A stretch of 64,000 bases of DNA from Pristionchus mayeri (GCA_036245805.1 BTRK01000005.1:44875216-44939215); one strand, 5' to 3'; positions 50,550 through 64,000 are shown, counted from the first letter of the stretch. Numbers and translations: made by a program. Notes: a model not told the origin generated them from the sequence alone.

Positions 50550-52082
50550 GAAGAAAAAAAAGTAGCCCAAAGAACCCATTTTGGGTCTTCTGAGATCTAA
50601 TAATACTACTGACATCGATAATATGAACATAATGATGATTTTTTTCATTGATATAAAAATTCAATAAAGCAAGATTGATCTGAATTTTACAATCTGATAA
50701 CAATTGTTCGCTTGCAATTTCTCCTTATACAGCTGACATAGTCCACTCGATGGCAGACTAAAAATATAAAATTGTAATGATTGTCCCTGCACGTAAACTT
50801 AGCGTGTGCTTATCTCAGTTCACAATCGATTTTGATCTCAGACATTTCGGAATTCATTCATCGTACATACGACATTTTGATTATTGCTGTATCAACAATT
50901 GAATATTTTGCGTTAGGTATTGAAATGCTTAATTTTTTTTGCATAATACCCCATCATTGTAATATTTTCTATTAAGTGGAGAACGTAGATACTATTTCAT
51001 AAAATGTTGAGCAATGTCGAAAAGAGTCGATATAAGAGATATTTTGGCGCGCCTATTTATGTACTTAACTCAACGTGCCCGTTTGATTTAATGTACGGAA
51101 ATATGATATCTCGGCTTGGTTGAAAGATATACAAAGTTATAAAGCGGTATGAACATTCCGAAACATGGCTTTTGAGCATGACCATTAATTACTACACATA
51201 CATATCAGGCTGATTCATAAGTTTTTTTCCAATTTCAACTTGTGAAGATTTTCACATGTTCCGGTCTTTGGTTTAAATTGATTATCTTATTGATCCCCGC
51301 ATATTATGAGTGCATGAATACTCTCTTTAGCGCACTCTAGTACAGACCTATTGAATGCGCCAAGTGGCCATAGTCCGACCTCGAATGTGCCTCGAGTACG
51401 AATTTCGGTATGAGTTTAACAGAGCATAGCTTTCCAGTATGTCGTGACTTGGAGAAATCATCAACACAATCGTGAAGTGGGATGAACGTACATCACAAAT
51501 ATACATGTGAATCGGGATTGGCGCGAAAGACCTGCTCACAATCGGTGCTAATTTTGCAGTTTTGTTCAGTTAATAGTGACCAAAATGAGTTCATTTCACT
51601 GCGCTTCCGTACACATTCTCCTATCGAAACAAAACCTATCTTAGCATGACTCTTCTTACATTAGGAGCTTATATTTGCGTTATGGTGGGCCTTCCTCATT
51701 GCAATCAAAAACTGCACATATCAACATCTTTAAGCTGAAATTTGCACATCGAAATCAGTGTATTTCAGAGCTTCCTGATTAGATGATAGGCAGAGGTCCC
51801 ACGTTTTTGTGTTTGATAGCACCAGCTAAACTTGAACTATCCTTCACCAGCTTTGCATAGTTACGAGATACCTGCGCATTCAGAAACTGGACTCTAAAAA
51901 GTATCAACAAAAGTCTTTTTTTTTGATCGGATAGAGCAATATTCGAATTTTCGAGAAATCTAATTCTTGAAAAGGGAATGATGCGAGGTGTCAAATTTAA
52001 CTATTGGTAAAGTAGCCCCATAATTTAAGATTAAAGCGCCCCTTTATACAAGCCAGGATCTATAACACGTAAGGCAGGACAG
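50550..52082. other. No supported gene (copy of 21629-23175)
   Basis: Same unassigned sequence as the first copy. The main difference is a 14-bp loss near 51160. Confidence 0.45.
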
Positions 52083-52548
52083 ATGAGATCTCACTTGGGA
52101 ATTCTTTCCAGCTTGTACGATTTGTTGTTTTCTAATTATGTGATTGATTGTACTAGCACCGATTTCAACCACTTTTTTGAAAGCTCATTCAAGGGGCTTC
52201 TCAATATTGTATGTGAAGATGTCCAGCCAATTTTTCCTGCAAAACAACAGCGAGCTCAAGTTTTCCAATATTTACTTGAGAAATTCATTCGTAGTTAACC
52301 TTCATTTTCTTGTATGATTTAAAAGCAAGGTGCAATTCGAATGTATAATAATAAGTGCGAACTCTACCCCTAAATCAAGCTACGGAATTGCATCGATACG
52401 ATTTGAAGGGTTCTTTTTAGATGACTTTAAAATGTACCTCCAGAATTGGAAAAAACTTATGAATCAACCTAATATTACTCATCAAATGTGTGTTTCTTGC
52501 GATCCAGATATCATACATAATATTAGCCGCTATTTGGATAAAGTGTAA
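52083..52548 (+). CDS. Two unidentified ORFs, second copy
   Basis: Identical readings to 23176-23641. Confidence 0.35.
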
Positions 52549-53304
52549 GAGATTCTCGTCATACTCATAGCAGTTGGAAGATCCGTCGCTTTTGGGATAG
52601 CTTTTTATAATCAGCTATTTCTGAAATTATGAACGGCGCAGTGAGATAAATTTATGATTAGTTTTTGCTTCCATACTTTGGGGCCAGGCATAAGTATGAA
52701 GCCTATTACTAATATGTTAGATGTAATGCACTGATAAAGATTTATGTGTAAATTGGAATCTTGGAACTTGTTCGTGAGATATTATTCGAAATGGGTGGCG
52801 CAATATTTATGCCGCACCCTGTAGCTACTTCTTTAAAGTTAACCAACACCATTGGAATTATTTGAATTTTCGCGCCTGCCTGATCACGCCCGCTCTCTTA
52901 GATTTGCATACTCTATCACTCGTTTTGTCGCGATCAGGAACCCGAGGAAATTCTAATAATTTAACATTGGAGGACTAAACGCCAAGACTAAACGAAGACT
53001 TCAGGAACCAACACTCGCAGAACCCGAGGGCGCCGTGTCTTGGGTATGCGCGAAGGGCCTCGCTTGTTGTGACTTCGGCAAAGGATTGGCTGGATGGATG
53101 GCGAAGAAAGGTAAGGGTACAATTTTTTAATTGTTTCACTTTTTAGATCATTCCATGATTTCAATCTTGTTATATCGTTTTAAATAATTGTAATTTCGAA
53201 ATACGTTAGAGAGACGGTACCACGGTTTCATCATTCTACACATATCTCAGAACTCGAATTGCCGAGATACTGAATAGAATCACGAGAGCGTGGTACCGTA
53301 TATA

Positions 53305-54772
53305 CAGTATCGCCGGAAAGTATTGAGCCACTTTTTATTTCTGCTGTAGTTTTTGAACCATGCTAGCTATTGATCTGAAAATTTAAGTGGAGATAGAAAA
53401 TTCAATGGACATTACGGTGCTCTTATTGCAAAGTTACGTAAATTTCTTATTTTTCGTAGTGATGTTTTTCGTAGTGACTCGCAGGCCACTTTTTCGAAAA
53501 ATTATATTTCGCTGGGGAAATTTACCATAGCACACAGCGTGTCAAAGCGACGATTTCCTTTGTTCGACGCGGCGCTCGGTCAATCTTGAAACATAACATT
53601 TTTGATTGAAATGAGCGATGAAACTTTAAACCAAAATAGGTGAAAACTATTTCATAACTTAGCTGCCAAAATTAAATATGCATACCTAAAACAACACATC
53701 TCTCTGAATAGTAACCAAGATACCTCCCTATCATTTTTGCTAATTTTCGTTTCATTTAAATTTTGTTACACGCATTTTTAAAATTTTCTGGTACAAATCG
53801 AAAAAGTTGAGAACCCACATCAATAGTGACCCCCACATATACAGAACTTTTTCATATCTACGTGAAGAGATCTACCAGTTGTAGAACTTAGAATTTTTCG
53901 AAAATGTTACAATATTTTGAGAAATCTTGTAAATAAGGTTTCAATTTAAAGTTACTCAAAACTTTTTAACATTTTCGAAAAATTCTAAGTTCTATAACTT
54001 GTAGAGCTCTTCGCGTAGATATTAAAAAGTTCTGCATATGTGGGGGTCACTATCTATGTGGGTTCTCAACTTTTTCGATTTGTACCAGAAAATTTTAAAA
54101 ATGCGTGTAACAAAATTTAAATGAAACGAAAATTAGCGAAAATGATAGGGAGGTATATTGGTTACTATTCAGAGAGATGTGTTGTTTTAGGTAAGCATAT
54201 TTAATTTTTGCAGCTAAGTTATGATATATCTTTCACTTATTTTGGTTCAAAGTTTCATCCCTCATTTCAATCAAAAATGTTATGTTTCAAGATCGACCGA
54301 GCGCCGCGTCGAACAAATTTTGGCACGCTGTGTAGCAGTCTAACTTTCTGAGTGTTGAGAACCATCCATGCACTACCCAGAAAACAAATTTCAAGTTGCT
54401 GCGACATCGCTCCTGCTTGCTGCGCTTGCTGCAAATTTGGGGCCGCAAACTCATAACTTTGCTCCCAGACCAGCTAGGGAATCGTTCTAAGACGCAAAAT
54501 GGTCCTTATCATGACCCTAGAGAACCCTGAAAGTTTGATTCCGATTGCTTATCATTTGCCCTCAGGGCACGAAAAAGTCACTTTTTCGGATGACTCAAGT
54601 TTGGGGGTGTACAATTCCAAAGGTGAATTTGCATAAAATGTGGTTCCTATGCAGGAAGGTGCGAAAACAATCAAAGAATCGATTCCCCACTTTTGGTGGA
54701 GCTTACTTCACTTTCCCAGCCGTCTCGAAAGTTTTACGGACGCGCACTGCTTTCGAGCGCTCGCGTTTTCTC
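53305..54772. mobile_element. Left arm of the large foldback, truncated at its centre
   Basis: Matches 24398-25865 and stops about 18 bp before the symmetry centre. The right arm and right terminal repeat are missing. The nested 800-bp palindrome is present at 53533-54332 with its TAGCA flanks. Confidence 0.9.
53533..54332. mobile_element. 800-bp palindromic element, second copy
   Basis: Copy of 24626-25425; only scattered substitutions. Confidence 0.85.
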
Positions 54773-54781
54773 ATATTCCAG

Positions 54782-55107
54782 GTTATTAACTATTACGGCC
54801 ACAATGGAACTCCAAACTACCTAGTAAGTATCTGCATTTTTTTTAAATTGAAGGTTAACAGTGTATGGTTGGAACACTAATGACCAAGCGTAATTCAAGG
54901 AAACCCACCATCACCCTCTCTTATGAGCCAATGTCAATATCATTCTACTCCATTCTACCTTGGAATCATCGTAATACATTTCTATATTTACCCATAAATC
55001 TAGGCCATCTCAGTCATGCACAGGTCCGCCTCTGCCAGCCGCACTCAAATTTCAAATTCCGCACTCACATTCGAATTCGAATAAATCTTTCTCCATTCCT
55101 GAATTAA
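54782..55107 (+). CDS. Two small exons, second copy
   Basis: Same as 34818-35143. Only 9 bp of original flank precede the first exon here, so any upstream exons of the gene are lost in this copy. Confidence 0.35.
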
Positions 55108-56573
55108 TCGATAAATAAATGGGGAAAAACACTTTCGAGAATCCCGACACGTGAACCGAAAGATTCCCGCCTATTCAAAATCTCTGAGGGATGTGGCAAC
55201 ACAATTATTGCGGGGTTGACGCTTGCCATAATCCATTATCTTGATATAATAACTTTCTATCGTACCCACCATAATCCCTTGTGTAGTTCAGCAATCTTCC
55301 GCCCCCCTTTGGGCGTCTGCTTGAGCAGTAGTTTGTACTCGCTCACGTACCGCGCCCCTTCTTCATCCATAGAGCATCGCCCACTTCAGCTGCAGTTGAC
55401 GAGAGTAAGAACTAACGAATGAAGCAATCGCACTGAAAAACCCTCTATAGTATCGAGGAGAGAGGAACTTGGTGAGAAACTGTAACCAAAAAATATTGCA
55501 ACATGGCTTATCTCTAAATATAACAGAAACTCTCACCGATAACGCGACGTTTTGAGTTTCAGTACTGCATTAAAAAGCGACATTAAAAAATGAGGATTCA
55601 TCGTGTCAGATCGCATTTCCGTCCCTATCAAAAAATAATTTTATAATTTTTCGAACAGAAGTAAAAGTAGACTCTCGAGGTCTTTGATGAATTGTGTTTC
55701 ATATTCCATAGATAATAACGCGTAGTCAGAAGTCAATATATATCGAAGAAGTATAGGAGTAACAGCAGCTGTCGATATCGTGAAAGGGAGGCACTGTTTT
55801 CCATTCTGATGCAGACTGCATCCAGTTGGGAGCGGCGACAATGGGACTGACAACAAATGTCGTCCAGATAATCAGCCGAATCAATGATTTGGCAGTTTAA
55901 TCACAGAGTATAATATGTGCCAGTGCAGAGTCAGTCCTGATCTCGTATTGTAACTTGCCCACAAAAAAAAATTTTTTCGTTCAAAATTTGAGATTCGCGT
56001 TTCAACACTATCCCAAAAAAAGAAAACTAGCATGATGTTTCGATTTATTCGATACACATGATAAAAAAACTCACTATCGACTGTTGCTATGAAGACGTTG
56101 CTGCAGGTCACCGCCGCGTGTTCCTCAGCTGCACGAGTGATCAGCTACATCGAATCTGAAAATATTGCACTTTGCGCTTTTCCAATATTGCGCTATTTTC
56201 AATCGTGTACACCCGGGATTAGCTCTATGACAATACCACCAAAGGAAACAATACTGTATGCGACAATCAGTGGCACAAGTCTCTCATAATACACTCAGTA
56301 TTCACTACCACTTACAATTAGGAATTTACCATCACAATTCGTAATGGTAAGAACCCTCGATATTTGCGTTTCGCCATCACTTCCTAACAGAAAAAAAAAT
56401 TGGATAGTTCCAATAGTACCTTCGGTATTCGTAGTAGTGAACTAAAAATTTACGATGATAAGAGGGAATTGATGTAGCTGTAATTCCACTGCAGGAGTCT
56501 CACTCAATACTCACTTCATCGATCCGTCTAATCGCGAAAAGAGTTACGCATTAGAAACTGTAATCAAATATTG
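55108..56573. other. No supported gene (copy of 35144-36609)
   Basis: Same unassigned sequence as in the first copy. Confidence 0.4.
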
Positions 56574-56784
56574 CTATCAACTTATCACATGTATCACGAG
56601 TCAGCGAAAGAGAGCGGGAACATTTTCCAAAAAAATGTTACCATTCGCCTATATTTGAGTGGGAGAATACCCAGGAGAGATGATTTCGAAAAATATAGGT
56701 CATCGGTCCCAGAACCGGCTCTTAGGAAATTTCCGGTTTTAAACCTGGCTATGCTGTATCTCAGCTTCCAGACAAGCTACGGAG
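56574..56784. repeat. Left arm of inverted-repeat pair, second copy
   Basis: Copy of 36610-36820. Confidence 0.75.
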
Positions 56785-57304
56785 GTGGCAAAGCGCTCGT
56801 GCAGAAAATTATCTCCTGCAACTGTTTTGTTGGAAACTTTTTACGGAAACAACAAATAAAAATGCTATGTAGGCGAAACCGAATTCAAAATTAGAAAATA
56901 ATTTTTTTCACCGTCACGCAGGAAACTTTCACGGGATTTTTATTGCATGATATGTAAGAACAATCATTTATAAGTATAGGAAAAATATTGAGGAGCGAAA
57001 TTTCTGCTACCCAAGACTCGATTTTCCGCGACAAACGTGGTAAATATTCATAATGAAGTCGATCAATGTCACATTAGTTTTTTTTATGATAATAAATATG
57101 TGTAATTTGAGATGTTTCTAAGACAGTTGAATCAGTTTCTGATGAAAAAGGCAGAGTTCGACAAAGTTTGAAAAATCGATTTTCACAACCTCGATTTCTC
57201 CCAAGTTTGTGCAATTATAAGTGGCCGCATTAATAACTTCATGTGGAATGAAATAGTATAATTCGTAGTAGATTTCGATTATATTTGAAATATAATATAC
57301 ATGA

Positions 57305-57708
57305 CAGATGGATGGCTTGGAATCTTTTGCAATCTTCAGTCAAATATGCATCTCCGGGACTGTAAAAACTAAAAACAATTTGTTTTCAGCTGAAATTGTG
57401 TGGTTGTTCACCAGATTTATGCATCTAAAATCACGAAAAAATAATTTTAGTCAGAAAACGCCACCATAACATCTTCTATATGGGTACAAAAAATATAGGA
57501 TTTTTTTCGTACTGAACTTTTTTTTTGCAAACGTATATACTTGATTTCTATGTGTTTTCTGACTAAAACGATTTTTATATGATTTTAGATGCACAAATCT
57601 GGTGAACAACCACACAATTTCAGCTGAAAACAAATTGTTTTTAGTTTTTACATTCCCGGAGATGCACATTTGAGTGAAGATTGCAAAAGATTCCAAACCA
57701 TCCATCTG
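57305..57708. mobile_element. 404-bp foldback, second copy
   Basis: Copy of 37341-37744. Confidence 0.85.
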
Positions 57709-57710
57709 CA

Positions 57711-59203
57711 GCGAGGACGAAGAGAGATGCGAATATCACGGTGATGGACGAGGTGAGTTCAAATTTGGCAGTTTGCACATGAAAATAGCGATTAGTCGCA
57801 TGGCAGCTTTTGTGGGAAATCCAGAGAAGTGGTTGAATTTTTAACTTGTGCATGTAAGATTTTCCTCGTATGACTCAATCATTAGTTTCACGATTATTTT
57901 AAGATAGATGTAGAAAGTCACAAATAATATTTCTTGGAATCGCTCTTTAAAAAATGTACAACTCAGAAAAAAAAATTATTCAGGAAAGGCAAACAGTTAT
58001 TTGAAAATTCTTTATTTTAAAAATTAAAAATAATTGTGAAATTCTCAGTTCGACAAGAAATGGAGTCTCTCCGACGCGATCGCCGACATTCGCAAGAGGA
58101 AGGGATACGAGGCGGGATTCTCCGAGGTAGAAGATCTGTTGTTTTAAATGTCATTGTTCTTCAAGCGCGCTCTAAGAGATCCTCAGTTTAGAATGAATTA
58201 TTCGAAAATAAATTCCCTCATTGTTCCTGACTGGATTAGGAACGCGACAATCTAAGTAAACTTCAATACTGACATGGGTCTGGAGAAGTAATTTAATTTG
58301 GCAGTCGGATACTCGTCGTCATCCTTCCGGTCGTTGCAAGCAGACTGATGACTGTCTGAATGACACAGAGCTGGCCATATTCCGCAAGGTGTACCACTCG
58401 CGGACCAAGAGAGAGGTAGGTTACTGCAGTGATTACTAATTTGCATATCAAACATACCAAAATTTCTCGTCGACCTTGTAAGAAATGACTCACTCCATTT
58501 TTCACACACTCACTCCGAAATGAAACGAGAGAGACTATGCATAATGGAGAGAACATTTTCTCTCGAAGTCATACATACCTACATCAAATCTTCACTCCCT
58601 ATTTCAGATCCGCCGCCGTAAGTGTGTCTCATGCGGTGGTGAGAGCAGTGTACTGGTGAGAATGAAGAGATCCTTCGGAGACCCGGATACTAATGCATCT
58701 GCGGTAAATTACAATTTTGCATACATTCTTCATACAATCTTCGCATACATTGAAAAACATCATTGATCAGATATGTTTCACGATGGATATAATTCCATCG
58801 CTGCCCCTGCTTCCGCGCGGGTTGGGAAGTATCGGTAAATGCTAGTCCGATCGGGGATCCGTGTCAAAAAACTAAATAATTAAAGATTTTTCTCAATGGA
58901 AAATCGTAGATCAAAGGTCAACATTTCAGTACAACTGCCTCGCCTTCCCGCAGTGTCGCACTCGTGTGAAGCGCTTCTTGGCATGTTTATTTTAATCATC
59001 ACTACTTTTGTTTAACCAATCGATTGTAAATTATCTAAAACTCTGCAGAAGTAATTTCTAAACACTGTGTTTTGCAAAGATTTCCTACAATCTTACTTTT
59101 CTACAGGACGAATGCAACATCTGCACTCCCCACGCGGAGAGAAAGCGAAGAAAGAAGAGAGACTTCGGCCAACCTCAGTGCTATCCCTGCAGACAGGGCG
59201 CTT
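57711..59203 (+). CDS. Cysteine-rich six-exon gene, second copy
   Basis: Exons lie 19,964 bp from those at 37747-39239, with the same splice sites and no change noticed. If the gene is real, the window carries two equal copies. Confidence 0.55.
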
Positions 59204-59424
59204 CCGTAGCTTGTCTGGAAGCTGAGATACAGCATAGCCAGGTTTAAAACCGGAAATTTCCAAAAAGCCGGTTCTGGGACCGATGACCTATATTTTTCGA
59301 AATCATCTCTCCTGGAAATTCCACCACTTAAATATAGGCGAGTACGGTGACAAGTTTTTGGGAAATGTTCCCGGGAGGTCCGTGTTTGATCCACTGACTC
59401 GTGATACACGTGTTATATTGTTAG
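59204..59424. repeat. Right arm of inverted-repeat pair, second copy
   Basis: Copy of 39240-39460. Confidence 0.75.
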
Positions 59425-59770
59425 GGTTAGGTTCGAAATATCTCAACTCAAAGAGAACGCGCGATTACGAGTTTCTTGAATACTTTGAAAACGTGTGAAG
59501 TGGGGATTCATTAATTCCAGAAACATTTTCAGATGTAATAATAAATACGATATACAGTTGCGGACAAAAGTTTAGCACCAAAATTAAAATGATCATAACT
59601 ACTTTCAAAAGTGAGATAAAGACTTACGGTTTGGAGCATTCGAGAGATACACCTCATGACATTATCGGCATATGAATGATGGCCTGAAACCGCTCGGATT
59701 ACAAACTGCCGTTAGATCGTGCATTAGGAATTGTTTGAATTGCGATAAATAGAGGAATGAAAACAATAAG

Positions 59771-60125
59771 TCACGAATGGTTTGAAGAGTCAAGTACGCC
59801 CTGCATTTGAGAGACAATGTTGTTGTACTTCTCCAAGATTGCATCTCTCTCCCTTTTGACATCGGCATTTTCCCTCTCCAGATCGGCGTATTTCTTCCTC
59901 ACTTCAGCAAATTCCAATTCGAGTTTTTCGCTGTTGCTAATCTCCGACGTTTTCTGCATTTTTCAATCATGGTATGTCGAAATTTGACAAACCAGAGCAA
60001 AAACCAGTTCTTACTTTCTTTGATTCGGAATCCGCTACTCCATTTGCAATAGGAGGAGTATTCCCAGTGTAGGTAAGTTGCTGTTCGAGGGCCTTCAGTC
60101 TCTTAACGAATTTGAATTCAAAGTT
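59771..60125 (-). CDS. Coiled-coil gene B, second copy
   Basis: Copy of 39807-40161 with the same two exons. Confidence 0.6.
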
Positions 60126-60514
60126 CTAAATTGGCCTTACGCATACCATATTCATTGCTCTAATCCGTGGTATGCATGCATAATCCTGATTGCAAGCATG
60201 GCCCTGAGGGTGAGCTGCCTTCTTCGCACACTGTGGGACGGGAACTGTTTCCATAAGCACCTACAAAGTTTGTGAATTATAACGGAAACGAGGGAATGGA
60301 TATAAAACGAGAACCAACAATGAATCATCGTCGCTTGTTGTGTGGTGATAAGAAGTGGAATCGATAGAGCACAAGAGTCATTAATCAATCAAACGCTTTC
60401 CGTGTCCTAGATATTTGTTAGTATTGAAATGTAAACGATTTATGTTGAAGGCATTGTAAATCACTTTATTCGATATTCACAATTTCATAGGGGCTCTCCG
60501 ATCGATTAGCTCGA

Positions 60515-61791
60515 TTAGATCCGATCGATTAGATCGATGAGGAAGTCGATCGATAGATCGACTTCCTCGTATGTCTTCTTCAATTCATCTCGCTCCTTCT
60601 CTAGTGCATTTCCTCTGTCCTTTTCAGAATTCAATTCCTTCTTTAGATCCCTGATTCGTGTCATAAGGCGGTCGAAGGTTTCCTTAGAGCAACCCTGCAG
60701 TCAAAACATAAAACCTCATTCGAAAACCTGTCATTTGAATTGATGAAGGAATGTGTCAAACACGGAATGCATCACTGGTATCAACCTGGTTAATGCTTCC
60801 CTCCTGTTTCGTTACTTCTTGTCCAGAATTCCCTTCGTCCTCATCACTCGATCCAATTCCGAGCTGCTTCTCGATTACTCGGAGTCTCTGCAATCGAGAT
60901 GCGTGTACAGCAGTATTCATGCTAGCAGTGAACGGATTAAACACTTTTACCTTCGCCGTTTTTTCCTCTAAATCTATTCGGATCTTCCTTTCCTCGTACA
61001 TCTCATCGGCCAGTTTGTTGTATCGACGTGACCTTTTCTCCCTGCGAACGATCACTTAGTAGATTGTTGTTTTGGTATTTTCGATTTAAAAATTCAGAAA
61101 ATTCTCCTAAGCTTTCACCTCTTCCGTTGTGCATTCATCTCCTTGACGAATGCATTCGATGTCACTAGTGGATCGTCTCTTGGGCTGCAACCCAAGCCCT
61201 CTATGCGAAAGCTGCCTTGGGATGGTTCATCGAAACGACTTCTTCGCTCCGTTGCACTCGATTTCTGCGACATATTTGTTTCGAACATATTACCTCTTTG
61301 CGAGACACGCTTTTCAATGAAGAACATGCAAATTACAATTGGTTTCTTACCACAATGCCGGCAGTACCCAAGCCTTCCGTGAAGGGTGAACTTGCAAAGG
61401 GAATCGAAGGAGAAACCTTTGTGAAGGTGGAGTGGTCCATCGTACTGCTCGGATACGGCTGAAAATTGTTCACGCACTTCTCAGAATTGGTCAATTTTCT
61501 TTCCAAAAAGCGCTATTGGTTGCTTGTAAGGTATTTGCGCTAATCGATCATTCGATCATTTGATGAGGCAAACTGTTTTCTTTGACAGAATAACAACAAA
61601 TTTCCTGAATAGTAACTGCTATCAGTGCACGATATGAAGGGAAGGCATACTTTCAGTCGTTTATGCGACTTGGAAATGTCCTTATCGTCTTTCTCAGAAT
61701 CAGAAGACGACGACGACGACGATGAGCGAGTTACGTATCTTATTTTGGTTCTATAACCTGGACGGTGCCGGAAATTACGCATTTCCCGGTC
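60515..61791 (-). CDS. Coiled-coil gene A, second copy
   Basis: Copy of 40551-41827 with all six exons and splice sites unchanged. Confidence 0.65.
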
Positions 61792-62253
61792 CTGAAAACA
61801 ATCTAGTTAATATAGATTCTGCGAATAAAACGAAGGTGTGAAAGACGAATGAGACTAGGCAACGAAAAGGTTTTCGAAAATCGACGATTTTCTCACGCGC
61901 TCATGGATGGCAAACAGTGATAAGCGGAGAGATCAACACCGATGAGCGATGGGGTCTGAGTCCAAGTGATACCACAGTCAAAGAATCTGCGCAGTTTGAG
62001 CACAAAGAGCTTGCCAGCGAACGATTAGGGAAGGATTTCTCCATCCTGTGATCACGCTCCTTGGAGAAAACACTACCAGTGACGAAATAAGCGCACTAGG
62101 ACGGGAAAACAGTGTTTCGCCACTACCCATTCCCTATCAGATGATATTGATCACAGTGTTTGATATATTCCAATCAATGTTTTTGCACAGTATCATGCGA
62201 AGAGATCAGATCCTAATTGATTGCAGAAGAATCACATGGGATCGGTTAATTAA

Positions 62254-64000
62254 GAGACATTCCACGAGAAAACGCACCTTTTGGGAGGGGTCGACGGATG
62301 ACTTTTTTGCAACCCCCCTCAATATTTCGATGGTGAAGTTCCCATTCCGAGTGCTGATATTTGGCCCAATATGAAGGGCTCTGGTGCACTTTCCGAAAAA
62401 TGCCACAGATGGCCCAAAAAAAATCGAAAATTTCAAATTTTTGAAAAGTACGATAATATAGGTTTTTTAGGTCTATTTTTTGATAAAAATAACGAAAAAC
62501 TTACTTTGAAAGCGAAACGATGCTGATAAAGTGTTGAAAACGCCGATTTTCGACGATTTTTGGCCGTCCTGAAAAGTTTATAATGCACATTGCAAAAACT
62601 AACTTTATTTTCGGATTCTACGTGAAAAACTACGTATAATATAAAAATTTGACAAAAATTCAGGGGTGTGCTCGGAAGTTATAGTTTCCAGAACATGGCG
62701 ACTCTAGAGCAACCTCTCAAAGAAAAACCATCACACTTTCTCCAAATCATGCCGAATGGTCTCTTTTGAACATCGAAGCTTATTTATATATCAAATCAAA
62801 CAATTTCAGATCATGATCAGGCAATTTGAAGTCTTAATCTTGAAATTTGCACTTTTGGAAATTCGAAATTTCTAAGATTTCCCAAATATCGATATTTTTT
62901 CGTCATAATTAGGTTTTCAATCGTCGGAAACGCCTCATATTACGTATTATGTATTTCTTATGCATATTCACATCGTTTTTGTACATATACCGCTCAAGTG
63001 AACACTCTCATGATTTGAAAACTCGAGAAAATGCGATATTTTTCAAAATTTTCGAAATTTTGCGATTTTGGTGCACTCTGAGATTGCTATTTGAAGTTCA
63101 ACAACGTCATTTTTCGCTCAGAATTACTATATCCAACGCATATAATCATTTCCGATTGGTTTGGAAGCCATCTGGCGAAATTTAGTTTTTCGAAAATTTC
63201 GATCCATTTTGAAAATAATGAAAAAATATTTTTCGCCAGATGGCTTCCAAACCAATCGGAAATGATTATATACGTTGGATATAGTAACTCTTAACGAAAA
63301 ATGACGTTGTTGAACTTCATATAGCAATACCAAAATCGCAAAATTTCGAATATTTTGAAAAATATCGCATTTTCTCGAGTTTTCAAATCATGAGAGTGCC
63401 CAATTGAGCGGTATATGTACAAAAACGATGTGAATATGCATAAGAAATACATAATACGTAATATGAGGCGTTTCCGACGATTGAAAACCTAATTATGACG
63501 AAAAAATATCGATATTTGGGAAATCAGAGAAATTTCGAATTTCCAAAAGTGCAAATTTCAAGATTAAGACTTCAAATTACCTGATCATGATCTCAAATTG
63601 TTTGATTCGATATATAAATAAGTTTCGATGTTCAAAAGAGACCATTCGGAATGATATGGAGAAAGTGTGATGGTTTTTCTCTGAGAGGTTGCTCTAGAGT
63701 TGCCATGTTCTGGAAACTATAACTTCCGAGCGCACCCCTGAATTTTTGTGAAATGTTTATATTATACGTAGTTTTTCACGTAGAATCCGAAAATAAAGTT
63801 AGTTTTTGCAAAGTGCATTATAAACTTTTCAGGACGGCCAAAAATCGTCGAAAATTGGCGTTTTCAACACTTTATCAGCATCATATCGCTTTCAAAGTAA
63901 GTTTTTCGTTATTTTTATCAAAAAATAGACCTAACAAACCTATATTATCGTACTTTTCAAAAATTTGAAATTTTCGATTTTTTTTGGGCCATGTGTGGCA
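62254..64000. mobile_element. 1.88-kb foldback, second copy, cut by window end
   Basis: Copy of 42290-44036. The last about 136 bp lie beyond the window. Confidence 0.85.

Larger units (their letters stand above)
48763..64000. repeat. Composite segmental duplication (three joined pieces)
   Basis: 48763-50328 matches 15620-17227, 50324-54772 matches 21403-25865, and 54773-64000 matches 34809-44036. The matches are colinear, in the same orientation and nearly identical. The first two pieces are joined across the empty site of LINE 2. The third joins at C/ATATTCC next to the centre of the large palindrome. Everything between 25866 and 34808 is absent. Confidence 0.95.

Overview
This window looks like a repeat-rich stretch of a nematode genome. 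Short exons with TTTCAG-type acceptors and GTRAGT donors, ABCB (P-glycoprotein) exons of the nematode type, maT and CR1/jockey-type elements, foldback elements and a Maverick/Polinton all point that way. The assignment is by eye, and the family within nematodes is open. There is no prokaryotic signal: no operon with ribosome binding sites, no rRNA and no CRISPR array.

Layout. 1-3.8 kb is sparse, with a tiny membrane-segment ORF, a G16 tract and fragments of uncertain coding. About 4.18-17.23 kb is a degenerate Maverick/Polinton. It holds a packaging ATPase on the minus strand (broken), a two-helix membrane ORF, a minor capsid gene of the PY/penton type (split by an insertion), a small basic virion-type ORF and a major capsid gene (frameshifted). 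Facing them on the minus strand is a tightly packed cluster: a signal-peptide membrane ORF, a small ORF, an adenain-like protease, a C2H2 zinc-finger ORF, a second small ORF and an integrase (frameshifted). No protein-primed DNA polymerase is present. The minor capsid gene is cut at 5202-10663 by a LINE with a 4-bp target duplication, and that LINE carries a 5'-truncated maT (DD37D) mariner. 17.23-21.40 kb is a second LINE with both ORFs open and a 5-bp target duplication. 21.4-24.4 kb has a degenerate minisatellite and two orphan ORFs. 24.40-26.56 kb is a large palindromic DNA transposon holding an 800-bp palindromic transposon. 27.04-33.69 kb is a tandem duplication of a 3,322-bp unit, each unit holding a 1-kb foldback. 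34.8-44.2 kb has small exons, a cysteine-rich multi-exon gene between long inverted repeats, a coiled-coil gene pair on the minus strand and a 1.9-kb foldback. 44.6-46.9 kb is a diverged copy of the coiled-coil genes with two datable insertions. 46.9-48.7 kb carries eight consecutive exons from the middle of an ABCB transporter gene.

From 48,763 to the end the window is an almost identical second copy of earlier sequence, joined in three pieces: 15,620-17,227, 21,403-25,865 and 34,809-44,036. The copy lacks the second LINE, preserving its empty site, and lacks everything between the centre of the large palindrome and 34,809. It cuts off the ABCB gene. It is either a recent complex segmental duplication or two haplotypes joined by the assembler.

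How the parts relate. The Maverick genes form one virion-plus-integration programme, but the ATPase, minor capsid, major capsid and integrase are all broken here, so this copy is dead. The protease and its neighbouring small ORFs are intact and are the part that was duplicated. The second LINE has no visible lesion and may be young. Palindromes mark one duplication breakpoint, which suggests fold-back DNA drives rearrangement here.
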